Origin: Lineus longissimus | Lineage: Eukaryota; Nemertea; Pilidiophora; Heteronemertea; Lineidae | Assembly: GCF_910592395.1 (NCBI RefSeq) | Contig: NC_088323.1 | Coordinates: 10,401,501 to 10,465,500 of the forward strand | Direction: 5' to 3' | DNA: 64,000 bases | In this document: positions 9,711-20,681 of the stretch, in pieces | Layout of the letters: the number at the start of each line of letters is the position of its first letter | Numbering within the stretch: position 1 is the first letter of the stretch | Notes under the pieces: generated by a model | Seen by the model: only the letters and a program-made list of their open reading frames with translations | Told to the model about the DNA's origin: nothing | The model's database searches: none | Position numbers and translations under genes: made by a program

Positions 9711-12015
9711 TTAACCCTTTGAACCCGAAATGCCGGAAAACCGGCATTTTCCCTAAAGCGTATATACCCGAAATGCCGGAAAACCGGCATCCACATGGTC
9801 TTGTTGACAACTGCCAATAATAGCGATGCAGCAGCCAATCAGAAGCCGGCTTTCATCGACGTTCGGTAGCATCCTTCTGAGACTCCCGGATGAAGCAAAA
9901 TCGAACCGATTTCGCTAGAAAAAAGGGATAAATGGCCCGAAAAAGGGTGAGTGCTGAGGAAGTCTTGGCACAGGTGTTAGAAAGTGACGATGAGGAGTTA
10001 GATGAAAGTGACTACGGTCACGATAGTGATTTTGAGAGTGAGAATGAGTCGGAAAGTGGGGCGAGTGATGGTGACAGTAGCGGTGATGATGTACATGATG
10101 CACAGCCTGTATTACATGCACAGGGTCCTCCACCGCCACCTGCTGCTAGGGGGCGGCCCGCCCGTGGTCGTGGAAGAGGTGGTGGCATTAGGAGAGCTCC
10201 GGATATGGTTATTCCACCCCCCTTGACTAGGGATACTGCTCGTTTTACTGCAACTGATTTCAATCCAAGGAGAGATCCTGGGCCTACTGCTATTCCTGAT
10301 AATATAAATGATGAAAGTACCCCACTACAGTTCTTCTCATTGTTTTGGGATGACGTTCTTTGGGAACTGTTAGCAACCGAGACGAACAGGCAGGCTGCCC
10401 ATCTAAAAACTGCTAAGCCTAACAATTATGTTGCTAAAAACTGGACAGATTGTACTGTCATTGAAATAAAAGCCTTCTTCGGCCGTAGGGTGGCTATGGA
10501 AATGCTTATCCATAAAGACAGGTATGAACAGTATTGGAAGGTGAAAAAGAACATGTTGACAGTCACACCAGGGTTCCCAAAAGTGTTTTGTCGTGATCGG
10601 TTCTTGGCAATCTGGTCAGTCTTGCATTGTGTTGATGAACAGGACCCAGCTTTAGATAAAACTGATAAGATATACAAGTCAAGGCCAATTTTCAACTACA
10701 TCCTTGAGAGATTCAAGAGGCATTACACACCCGAACAAGAGCTGTCCCTGGATGAAGGGATGATCCCTACCAAGAACTCTTTGTCAATAAGACAATACAT
10801 AAAGGATAAACCTATAAAGTGGGGCATCAAAACTTTCCTTCTCACAGACAGTGAAAATGGATTCATAATAGATGCAGAGGTGTACACAGGTAGGAGAGCT
10901 GATAATCAGGATGTGGATAACCTGGGTGTGACTGGTTGTCCGTATGACCAAGGACTATCGTGATCAGAACTATTGTGTATTCACGGACAGGTTTTACACA
11001 ACTGTTCAACTGGTAGAATATTTGCTTACTAAAGGTATTGGTCTTTGTGGGACTGCAATGACTAACAGAAGGTCCTTCCCTAAATGTCTCAAGAGGACCA
11101 ACAGACAAATGAACAAGGGGGACTCTGAACTTCTCTTCAATGGGAATGCCGCGGCCATTGTGTGGATGGACAAAAGGCCCATCTACTTTTTTACTTCAAT
11201 ATATGTTGACAGTCCTATCACCTCTGTGCCAAGATATGATCCTCAGGAACACAGGAGAGTTCCAGTCAGGTGCCCAATGGCAGTGAAGTGTTACAATCAG
11301 TTTATGGGAGGGACAGATAAGAATGACCAGATGACTCACCTCCACAAGTCCAGACGCCATTACAAGTGGCCATGAAGGTTGGTCATGAAATTCTTTATGT
11401 GGACTGCGTACAATTCATATGTGATTCAGGTATTCTATAGGCCTCATGCTGTGAACAACAAGAGGACACTGACATTTCACTTGTTCTTGGAGCAGCTCTG
11501 CAATGAACTTGTTGGTGGGGTGAGGAATAACACTTCGGTTGGAAGACGTCGTTCAGATGTTGACATTGACACACGCCTGGTTGACGTTGGGCAGCACATG
11601 GTTGAGCGTGCTGAACATGCTACTTCTAACAACAGATGTACAGTCTGTATGCAGAAGCACAAGAAAGCTAAGGAGGCCAACCCAAATGCAAACTACAAGG
11701 ACTTGCCAAAAATGTCAAAGACTGTTTATTGGTGCAACCAGTGTCACGTCTTCTTGTGCATTGGGAAACCTGGCTCTAACTGCTGGCAAAACTGGCACAC
11801 CAAAGTCAAATACTGGTTATAATTGAAGAAAAGGACTCATATATAAGGTAGGACACATTTATTATTCATTATACAGGAATGTTTTCTTACAGAACCATGT
11901 ATAACACAAGATAAATTGAGAGTAGTACATTATAGTGCATTATAATGCATTACCGCTGGATAACTCAGGGTGGCGTATGCACTACCCTCAGACAATTCGG
12001 GGTTCAAAGGGTTAA
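9711..12015 (+). mobile_element. piggyBac transposon with TTAA target duplication
   Basis: The element lies between TTAA (9711-9714) and TTAA (12012-12015). Its ends are inverted repeats: CCCTTTGAACCCGAA on the left, and on the right TTCGGGGTTCAAAGGG read outward. The left subterminal region holds two copies of CCCGAAATGCCGGAAAACC (about 9724 and 9768), each containing the near-palindrome ATGCCGGAAAACCGGCAT. It sits in the intron just after the exon ending at 9649. Confidence 0.9.
9932..11822 (+). pseudogene. piggyBac transposase, broken by a frameshift and one stop
   Basis: From ATG 9932 there is an acidic N-terminus, then the DDE_Tnp_1_7 core. Visible landmarks are LSLDEGMIP, FTDRFYTT (second catalytic Asp, about 10980), GGTDKND (third Asp, about 11307) and a C-terminal Cys-rich CRD (CTVC, CNQC, C...NWH at about 11636-11800). 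The frame shifts by one base between about 10915 and 10945. In the second frame a TGA at 11373-11375 replaces what is normally an Arg; CGA to TGA is a CpG transition. Everything else is readable, so this is a recently inactivated copy. It resembles PGBD4-type transposases. piggyBac transposases cut and paste at TTAA. Confidence 0.9.
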
Positions 12016-12159
12016 AATCACAAGCCCATCAACTGAGACAGTTTCTGACAGCTTGCCTGACATCACACATACATGTATTCTTGAGTATGCCCCAGCTGTC
12101 CACTCCAGCTGTCAAGACTGCTGTTGGCCCACATCAGCTAATGTTATTTTCCTTTCCAG

Positions 12160-12335
12160 GATATGCCGATAACATCACACGTCAAGTGGTCAAGCTTGTT
12201 GAAAGTGGCCAAACATTTACTTTGGATGAGGATCCACCGTCTCTCTGTGCGAAATACGAGCGACCAGCCAGCAAGGACCAGGCAATTGCAGAACACCATG
12301 CCCATGCTCGTTTTAGGCAGTCCAACACCAAGTAG
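12160..12335 (+). CDS. Last exon of the unnamed gene hit by Gypsy and piggyBac
   Basis: Acceptor CCTTTCCAG is at 12151-12159. The exon takes phase 1 from the exon ending at 9649 and reads YADNITRQVVKLVESG and on to RFRQSNTK, then TAG at 12333-12335. A possible polyadenylation signal is at 12486. It is the short C-terminus of the same uncharacterised protein family. The piggyBac insertion lies wholly in the intron (9650-12159) and could be spliced out, unlike the Gypsy insertion in the exon. Confidence 0.55.
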
Positions 12336-12485
12336 GGAGGCTCTTGGCAGGGCAAGGATTACTGTTGTACATACGGGTACCTCTTCGCCAATACCTGCAT
12401 GGGAACAGTTACATAACTTACTTTGATGAGTGGGACAACCTTGGGGGTGATGATAAGTTTCAAGACCATGTTCTTTTTGATGGAG

Positions 12486-12491
12486 AATAAA
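12486..12491 (+). terminator. Polyadenylation signal AATAAA
   Basis: AATAAA lies 150 bp after the stop at 12335, in the sense of that gene. On the opposite strand an AATAAA (plus-strand TTTATT, 12527-12532) lies about 200 bp after the stop of the minus-strand gene. The two genes therefore appear to end convergently. Confidence 0.5.
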
Positions 12492-12732
12492 GTTGTTATT
12501 CTAGTAGTAAATTTATCTTGATATCATTTATTGACTTCCATCTGCCTTGGCCTACAGTGTTTCAGTCAGAAGTTTGGTACTTCTGGTATATGAGAGACAG
12601 TTAGGCGAGTGATACTTTTGAAGGAATCAAAGACAAGTTTTCCATGTACATTTCATTTAATTAGGACAAATATTTATAGTCTTCACTGGAATGAACTGAA
12701 CATACATCCTAGTGTAATGTCCCATGAAGTCA

Positions 12733-13654
12733 TCATGCATCAAAGTCCACAAATCCCACAAATTCAGCGTCTTCTTCCATGCCTGGGGGAGGGAAGAATG
12801 CTCTTATCATGGCAACAGCGCATGCAGGGAGAACCACACGAATGTCTTTCCCCAGAAAACCATAGCATCACCGAACCAATTGTCTATAGGCAACATGGCG
12901 ATTACGTTTGTGGTCTGGACCAGTGAATGCCTTCTTGCCATACTGGCGGTACTGCAGCCAGGCAGTCTCCAACACATATTTGTTCAAGCAGACACTCCTG
13001 CTCCACTTCTTCCTCGAAATCTGCCAACTTCGTACAGTAGCTGCCAATTGTCTTGCAACAGACGCATTCTTTTCGGGTTGGGAGGACCTGGCAATTACCA
13101 CAGGTGCACCTGTAAAGACAAAGGTTATAGAACTGATTGGAGAAGTACACAACATGACATTATAGTAGGCCTATGGATGCTGCACATTTGGTATATATAT
13201 TGACTGTTGTGTAGGCCCTATACAAAATACAGAACAATCATCCGTGTAAAGAAAGACGAATTTCTCCTAACTTCAGTTAAATTTAGAACTATGTTGCAGC
13301 TAAAAGTTGACGGGAACAAAGAACAATGAGTAAGAGGATATTCTCCTTGTTAAAAACGATGATTTCGTACCAGTTTTCAATGACAGAATAGTCAATTTCG
13401 TCCTCAACTTCCATCGCGTCCGGATCAGCTGGTTGAACTGGTTCGTCTTCGAAAGGCCCTGGCTGATATAAATACGGCATTATCATAACCCTGTCTTGGT
13501 CAACAGTATCATTCGGTTCTTCCAAGCCTGCCTCCTCAAATCGCATACGATATTCATCGCTATCACTGGATGAATAATCGAAAAAGTCCGACGAAGTATC
13601 GCTATCGCTTGAGGTGTTTACAATGCCTGCCATGTTGAATGGAAATGAGGTCAA
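12733..13654 (-). pseudogene. P2X7 intracellular-domain (P2RX7_C)-like protein, decayed
   Basis: Exon 1 (13654 down to 13371) encodes a Ser/Asp-rich acidic leader beginning near MAGIVNTSSDSD and ends in phase 2 at a GTACGA donor. Exon 2 starts after TTTACAG at 13109 and begins with WCTCGNC and ECVCC, the zinc-binding core of the P2RX7_C family. After about 13000 the match continues in another frame (VCLNKYVLETAWLQYRQYG, then AYRQLVR). A TGA stands where this family has Trp, and the sequence runs on with FLGKDIRVVLPACAV to TGA at 12733. One frameshift and one stop make it a pseudogene. Stand-alone P2RX7_C proteins are abundant in invertebrates; their function is not settled. Confidence 0.7.
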
Positions 13655-14478
13655 GTGAGCGTTCCTTCGCCTACGTCACAATAGCGCCGGTAGGGGGCTC
13701 ATTGAAGATGACCTATTTATAGCTGACTGATTTTTTTTCGTGAATGGCTTGAAATCGTGGAATTTAACTCCAGTTTTCTTGGTAAAAGCATTTGGCATGT
13801 TTTCAAACGTTGGGTGATTATTGAAAGACATAATGTAAGACAAACATTCATTAAAACTCTTTTTGTTTTGGGTTTTTCATAATTGTAGGTCTTTAACAAG
13901 AAGAAACGAAAAAACCGACACTAGAACAGCCGATACCCACTGCCCAGACGCCAAAACTACCTGTAGTGTCAGGTCCAACAGGGAGAGGCCTACAGAAAAA
14001 AACAAACAAACAAGGTAGGTTTACAAAGAACAGTATATATGTGTATATATATAATAGCATAACACCCCAAATACGGGGTCTTTTTGTGTATGAAACCTTT
14101 TTTGTGGGGTATACCAAAAATATGGGGCATACATAATGCCCCACAACTAAAAGCATTATTAACGTGTAGCATGGTCCAAGGGAACCAGTCTGGTGATGTC
14201 CCTGATAACTCTGTCTGATATGCACATGGGTGAATTCGTTACTTTTCCATTCGTTAGGTGGCAGCACTGGTATTGTTTTAACTGTGAGGCATTTTTGTAT
14301 GTGGGGCATATAAAATTGTGGGCTATTGCCTTCATATATACCCCATATCTTGGTGAAATCACTGTTCATCTAAACACAGTCCAGGTTCCCGGCCTATTAT
14401 TTTCAACATGTAACCAGCTGACTGTGCAGCGCAAGTGGTGACCATACACTTGTAAAAATAAGGGGGTAAAAATGTTAG
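13655..14478. other. Gene-free stretch with two short GGGGCAT repeats
   Basis: There is no supported gene. A possible exon-like stretch (13889-14012, between TTGTAG and AAG/GTAGGT) has a basic reading but no recognisable domain. Two copies of the dispersed GGGGCAT repeat lie at 14051-14155 and 14296-14351. Confidence 0.45.
14051..14155 (-). repeat. Dispersed GGGGCATNNNNATGCCCC repeat, copy 1
   Basis: The core GGGGCATACATAATGCCCC (about 14125-14145) lies beside a GAAACCTTTTTTG block and a CCCCAAATACGGGG block. The same ordered blocks occur at 16234-16312, 27465-27525, 33305-33405, 33845-33950, 34152-34250 and 41930-42010, in both orientations. This is a short interspersed family of about 80-100 bp. 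Confidence 0.65.
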
Positions 14479-15296
14479 CGGGCCAGATCCAGGAATTTTA
14501 GCGGGGGGGGGGAGGGGTCGAGATGAAGCCCGCGATCTCGGCGCGCCTACGGGATACCTAGAGCCTCCCCAAGAAAATGTTTCAATCTAGATGCCCCCAG
14601 ATGGGTTTTCCCGGTATTTGAGAACATCAAAAATAGCAAGATTCAGTTTGATTTAGGATGTTTCAGTGCCGTGGGGGAGGGGGCTGGCAGAGATTCTGGA
14701 AGCCAAAAACATTATAAGAGCCGAAAGTCCGACCCAGACGCTATATGTGGGATCCCTAGAGGTGAGTTCTTGAATGAAACAACTCGGCGGCTGGGTCAGT
14801 CGAGCGCCCGGGCCCTCCCCCCAGGACAATTTGAAATTTAGAAAACCGCAGATGCGTTTTCCCGACATTTCAGCATCTCATTTTCACAACACTGACTTTT
14901 TTTGACAAGCCAAATATGGAGGGTGGCCTGCGTTTATTTTTTGAAAAATAGTGTCGAACATCAAAACGTTTTCTGACAGTGACCTGACCATGTTCCAGTG
15001 TTGTGGAAAGTAATCTATGATGTACGAAATGCCACTAGACGCGACCCGACCGCAGAAGTTGCCGGGCACTTCCCGTGTGCGGAAAACACCTTGACAGCGG
15101 AAGACTTTATTGGTAGGGCGGGTTTTGGTCCGATCGAGTTTCCAACATGACTCGTGGTCAGGGAGAGGCTTACTAGTCTTTTACCAAGATTACGGTCATG
15201 AAGGGATGTCGTTACTTAGGCTGTCTCGTCGCGGAAAATCGATGGATAAATCTTTGGTGGTCGAGAGCAGGGGGGGGGGGGCTGGATCCGCCCCTG
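14479..15296. mobile_element. hAT-like nonautonomous element, copy 1
   Basis: The right end read inward is CAGGGGCGGATCCAG. The left end is a decayed form (CGGGCCAGATCCAGG). An inverted second copy at 43079-43755 shares internal landmarks: TTCCCGGTATTTGAGAAC, CACAACACTG(A/G)AC, the GACTAGTAAGCCTC-type segment and runs of G or C. CAGGGGCGGATCC ends are typical of hAT MITEs. There is no transposase. Confidence 0.6.
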
Positions 15297-16528
15297 GTAA
15301 GCACATGAAATAATCCAACTTAGACCGAACAATGTTGCAAGTGGATAGTATAAGCAATGCATGGTTCGACGTTTAAAATGAACTACTTGTAATCATTATT
15401 TCGAGGTTTAGAAAAAAAGTGAACCGTGAACCAGGTAGTGTTCCATAATAAAACGGAAAACCAAGTGAGGACCATCCTCCCTTAGCAAGGTAAGCTGGTA
15501 TTCTTAATACCCTTACATAGTTGTGTAAAGGTCTGAGGAGAACTGAGCTAAAAAAGCCTGCTCAATAGTAAGATGTGACATCCCATAGTCAGAATTCGCT
15601 GAAGATCTCTCCACTTGTGTGAGTGACAATCATCCGACGACCATTTCACCAAAGATCAGTGGCTTCAAATGCTGAATTATGATGCAGAAAAATGTTATCA
15701 AGACACTTTCATTTTTATTTGAGCAACATTTTATCACCAAATCTCTAATTTTGTGTAATTAAGCCGAATCAAGAGGAAATCCTGGGAAAATGGAATATGT
15801 TGCATGGTGACTTAGGACCGGTATATCACCCAAGACATTTAATATTGACTAAGAGCAAGTTTGAATATTGACTCGGTTGCCAACTAAACCAGTTTTTCAT
15901 ATTTATAAATCCTGTTGCACAGTGCCAGCTAATGAAAGGAGGCAGATTTATAGAAATCTTTGTGTTGAGTTACCTATTTTCACAGTCGCTCAATGAATTT
16001 GGGTTTATGACTTCCTTTCCTATACACGCTGTACATATATATGCCCCTCAAAAAATGCCACTTATTTCGGTATAATCTGCATATTGATGATAGTTTTCTA
16101 TATTTAGCCTGATATGTATATATGCCCTGAAATTTTCCAACCTCGTGAAATTGCTTGGTTTTGAGAGAGGAATCTTTCCCAATTACTGTACTGTGCTGCC
16201 ACCTTAAAAAGTGACTGTACAGATTGAAACCAATTATTACGGGGCATTTTTACAAATGAAACCTTTCTTGCGGGACATATATAAATCACGGGGCATATAT
16301 AATGGCCTTGCATAATGTTTAATGGGAAGGATACCAACTTTATGTCAACAAGCACCGAAACGGACCTCCCTTGGACTGCCAGCCCCTTCAATAGTGAAAT
16401 GAATGTCAACAATAGAGAAAGTCAAGAGAAGTGTTCATTGTCGAAACGAGGAGTAGGCCTACATCTGATACAAACATGAGGTTGAACAACAAATGCCCAG
16501 AAGTGCAATCGCAATTGGTTGATAGTTA
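15297..16528. other. Gene-free stretch
   Basis: No coding or RNA feature is supported. One copy of the GGGGCAT repeat lies at 16234-16312, where ACGGGGCATTTTTACAAATG is followed by the AAACCTTTCTTG block. Confidence 0.5.
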
Positions 16529-16969
16529 TAAACTACAGGCCAAAAGTTTGGGACCACCCTTCAAAATTCTTCTCATTTCCAATAAATCCTTTCTATCCTC
16601 ATAGTGTCAAGTCATTGAACCAATTGATATTAATATTTCTATCTTCAGTTATGTATCTGATTTCTCTTCAGGACATTTTAGTTGTTTCACTGTTGGTACT
16701 TTGGGCACTGAGAACATTTTTTAAAGGAAGGAATTCATTTCAATTGATTTCTCAATTGCTATTTGCTGTCCTCTTTCAAAATGGCCCCATAGACAAAACT
16801 ACTGGTAAAAAACAACCAAGTTTAGCCTGAAGATGCATCAGTTGCATATCCACACAGAAACAGAAAGATCTGTCAATAGCCTGAGGTGCAGTGACTTGTG
16901 GATAAAAGGGATTTATTGGAAATAAGTAGGATTTTGAAGGGTGGCCCTAAACTTTTGGCCTATAGTGTA
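16529..16969. mobile_element. Tc1/mariner-like MITE with ~40-bp inverted repeats
   Basis: The left end reads TAAACTACAGGCCAAAAGTT and continues GGGACCACCCTTCAAAAT. The right end, read inward, is TACACTATAGGCCAAAAGTT, then AGGGCCACCCTTCAAAAT. Ends start at TA, as expected for Tc1/mariner. The 441-bp body has only a short meaningless ORF, so this is a nonautonomous copy. Confidence 0.75.
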
Positions 16970-17633
16970 TTACAGCTAGGTTGTCATCCATTTGTCGGAA
17001 ATTCACCACAATAGACGACGTACATAATCTACCTGCGGCGGACACCTTTAGTGTCTTGTTTGAGATGAAAATATCGCGAAATAGCTGGCTACTTACCACA
17101 CCCAGCCAAGACACCGTTTTAATATTATCAATGTGTAGACTGATCTTGTTTGACTTGTAGTTTGCCTTAAGTCAAGCCACCTTTGTTACTAATGCTAATC
17201 GCCAACATTGCCCTTGGTTGTGACATTTCTGTATAGCATGCAACGATCGTACGATCGAAGGTTCTTCGCAGACATTATGCTCTCCAACAACACTAGTGTT
17301 CTGGCTAAGATATGTAAACGTCTGCGCATTGGTCATCATCTGTGGGCAGAATGATTGAAATTTCTCAAACTATGGGCGTACTTGAGTGGCAACGAAAAAT
17401 GGAGCTTCTCTCAGAAATTCTGTACAATGGTTAAATTCAGTGGAATTATGATCATTGTCCGATACAATCAAAGACAAGACAAAGACAAAGACAGGCGCAG
17501 AAGAACGTCATAAAGAACAATGTCTTCGGTCGGGATTGCGTACATGCTTTCCCATTATTATAAAAGCCATCATTTGTTGACTATAACGACTTGTGTGGGC
17601 GTCACGTCCGTGGAGACGTCGTAATATGCGAGT

Positions 17634-17867
17634 CAGGGCCCGGTTGCTCAATCAGCGTTAACACCAAAGTTTGTGTTAATGCCCGCTTTAAAATATAGCT
17701 TATGTAACGTTGAATAATGTTGATTATGTCAATTTGTGTATGGAAAACAGCAGTTTTGAGTTAGATACCATTTCAACTAAAACAAGCTCTTACATTAGTG
17801 AGATTTAAGCTAGCGTTAGGGCTAACGTTGGTGGTAGTGTTAACGTTAATTGTGCAGCCGGGCCCTG
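17634..17867. mobile_element. Short MITE with CAGGGCCCGG ends
   Basis: The left end CAGGGCCCGGTTGCTCAAT and the right end read inward CAGGGCCCGGCTGCACAAT are inverted repeats of about 32 bp with few mismatches. The GTTAAC motif is repeated inside both arms. The element is 234 bp with no coding potential. The superfamily is uncertain. Confidence 0.7.
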
Positions 17868-19097
17868 AAAAAAAAAAATTTTTGTTTATGGAAAACATTT
17901 CCTCCAAAAAATATCATATGCGACCTTTAAAATGAGGGCCAGTAAAGCCACTAGATGGCCAAATTTGTTTCCGAGAGGTTTCGTTCTTTAAGCCTATACC
18001 TGTATGGCCTGTAGGTCCCGCTCCGAAAGTTTTCGCTGGACTTTATTTGGAAATGTTCTCGGAACGGGATAGCAAAACGTACCTCTTACGACGGCGTTCT
18101 CGTTTTGTGCAGGCGGGGACGCGTTTGGGTTGCGGCAGAGGCAGACCTTGGTCATCCCCGCCGGAGATGGTTTGTGACTTTCCGGTAAAAAAAGAAACTA
18201 TGTAGGGGGAAAATAGGGATAAAAAGGCCTGTGTATAGACCATGGGTCGGGAGCAAGATCTTTAATGAGCCCAAGTTTGCAAATTGTGAAAAAAACTCAG
18301 TCGATTGTCCCCTGCGGCCGATCCATCCGAAAACACTCTTATTTGGCTTCGATTGAGTTTTTGATGCTGGCCAGTCATGCAGTATCGGAGATGACCTAGC
18401 TTGAATACCTTGGGGCATGCTTTGACATTCCCAGCAAAGAACGCACTCTTCGGAGGCTACAATTGGCCATTATTTTTGGCATCTAGCAGCTTATTGACCT
18501 TCATTTTGAGGTCGCATGCAAATTTCGAAGAAAAATAATGTTTTAGGTTATAGGCCCTTTGAACCCTTTGAGCCGCACGGGTTGTGGTCCTCCTAATCTC
18601 TACGTGAAGGTATTTTGCAGTGACATTTTACTGCATGGCTTTCAGTCTACACAAATCCGTCTCAGTAGTTTTGTGGCGTCTTTGTCTTCGCGAATTACGC
18701 GAAAATATTTTTTTTTGTCTTCAAGAAGGTTGTGACCAGGAAATTGCATTTTTGGCACTTTTCTCGGCTCTCCGTGGTTAAAATGACGTGGCAAATGTTG
18801 TCATTCTGGGCTGGCTTTTCTTAGACAACCGACGACCCCCCCCCCCGGGCGACGACCCTAACCCTTTTTTATTTTTGAAGGAACTTAAGACAATTTTTAG
18901 GCCTAGGCCTGATTATTGGACGTATAGGCCTATACGGTAACACGTTCAGGAAAAGGAAGAGTGGCTTTTTCATCGGCAATATAGCTTGGATATCCACGTT
19001 AATCCCTTAATCTACCGACCAAACCCCCGTTAGTGCCTTCAGTCAACAACACGTATGGCCATTATATTGCCATTACATTTCTATCCCCGACATTTAT
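17868..19097. other. Gene-free stretch
   Basis: I see only spurious short ORFs. A C-run near 18837 and GGCCTA-rich sequence near 18900 are simple or low-complexity DNA. Confidence 0.45.
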
Positions 19098-19484
19098 CCC
19101 TACTATAAAAATAATTTTCTAGGGTGTCCAATGGTGTTCTAGGGTGTTCTAGGGTGTTCTAAGGTTTTTGTTCCAAAATACCCTTTGCTGAGAGGTGCTC
19201 TATACTAAGTGGTATCTCTTAATGTGTTCAAGGGATCTCTCGGGTTTTCTAGGGTGCTCCAGGGCACAGGGACATGTGTCGTGAGTTAAGGGGCCGGGGG
19301 GGGGATTTTTATCCCTAGGGTTGTTTTATGTTTTTTGGCCCCCGAACCCCGAATGAGCTCATATTTACCTCACGAAACATACCCCCTGTGTTCTAGGGAA
19401 TACCACTTGGAACAAAAACCTTAGAACACCCTATGAGAACACCCTGGGACACCCTAGCTAGAAAATTATTTTTAGTAGGCCCCT
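19098..19484. mobile_element. Foldback/MITE built on GGGTGTTCT repeats
   Basis: The left arm (CTATAAAAATAATTTTCTAG, then GGGTGTCC, GGTGTTCTAGGGTGTTCT and AAGGTTTTTGTTCC) is mirrored by the right arm at about 19398-19484 (GGAACAAAAACCTTAGAACA, then CCCT repeats and CTAGAAAATTATTTTTAG). The arms are about 85 bp, with a ~215-bp middle and no gene. Confidence 0.65.
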
Positions 19485-20681
19485 ACGGGAATTGAGGCAT
19501 AGGTAATAATGGCTTTATGATTTCACCGGCGAATTTTCTCCCTAACCAACCATGGAGGTATTACCGCCATGAACCAACGGAGTACTGGGTAAATTGACCC
19601 ATTTTCCTGCAAATCGGTCCCCTTGGCAAGGGGCCTTTCTCAGGGGGGGGGGAGCATCGAGGTTGGCCAGTCAGTCGAAGAAGATTTTGAGACCTGAGAC
19701 CGTTCCTGACCTATAGGGCTACCACGGCGGTTCAGTGTGTGTGTTTTAGTTTCTAGGCCATAGTAATTACCTATCGCATTCCAATGATCTAGACTGGCCT
19801 ACTTGGAGTTCAGACAATCAACTGCTGACCTCGCATGACTGGGGCTCACATATTATTCTATTTTTACTTGCTTCCTGGATGGGGTTACCGAGGTGGGACA
19901 GTGTGTGTCTTGAAATAGACATTCCAGGCTATAACTGGGTGTTTGAATCACTGAAATCGGTTCAGCAGTTACTGAGCTACAAGCATGTGAACTTCTGCGA
20001 GTATTTTTCTGCATGTAAATTATGCGTGTTTAAATTAATCTTTTGATAACTGATCTCTGGTTCTTATGAACACAATTTAGTTACCATAATCAAGAGAATC
20101 TTTTCATCTTTCAGAAACAGTAAAAACTTTGGTGTTAGGATTTACTTCCTTGATCAACTTTTGCAATTGAAAGTTGCTCCATTTCAGTCTGTGGCCGCTT
20201 GCACATCAAATGTTAGTATTATTGGTCAATGTATACTGTGGGTAATATTGATGTTTAACAGTGTTACAATGGTGTATTAAATGACAGAAACATTCATTAT
20301 GGATTTTAATATCAAATGAACAGGTTTTTGTAAATTTGACAGCAAAAACATAGTACGTTAACCCACTACTTTTAATATCATAACCAATAATGAATTTGAT
20401 TTCCAGACATCTCATCATCAGATTTTTGAATTTCAAACAAATGAAAATATGAACTCCATCCAAGCCACACAATGCACAAACTTACATTGTAATCAATATC
20501 ATAATCTTCTTTCTGTTAAAACCGAAATTCCCAGAAGAATTAAAACTGATATTGTATAAATTCACACAACGAACATAAGGTGCAATGGCTTTAAGCACAG
20601 AATAAAATAGAAAACTGACAGATCACACTTCAGATCAGGCAGTATTCAATCACCAAGCAGGTGTATAAGTGTTCAAACTAG
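19485..20681. other. Gene-free stretch downstream of the RAG1-like gene
   Basis: No domain is visible. The A+T-rich DNA at about 20200-20680 would be the 3' flank of the minus-strand gene that ends at 20682. I looked there for a RAG1 catalytic core and did not find one. Confidence 0.45.

Noticed and set aside
13893-14369. 158-residue minus-strand ORF
   Set aside because: It covers two GGGGCAT repeats, has no domain and has low-complexity hydrophobic runs. It is an accidental open frame.
17243-17256. CGATCGTACGATCG perfect palindrome as a protein-binding site
   Set aside because: A single 14-bp palindrome without a nearby gene or second copy is not enough evidence.
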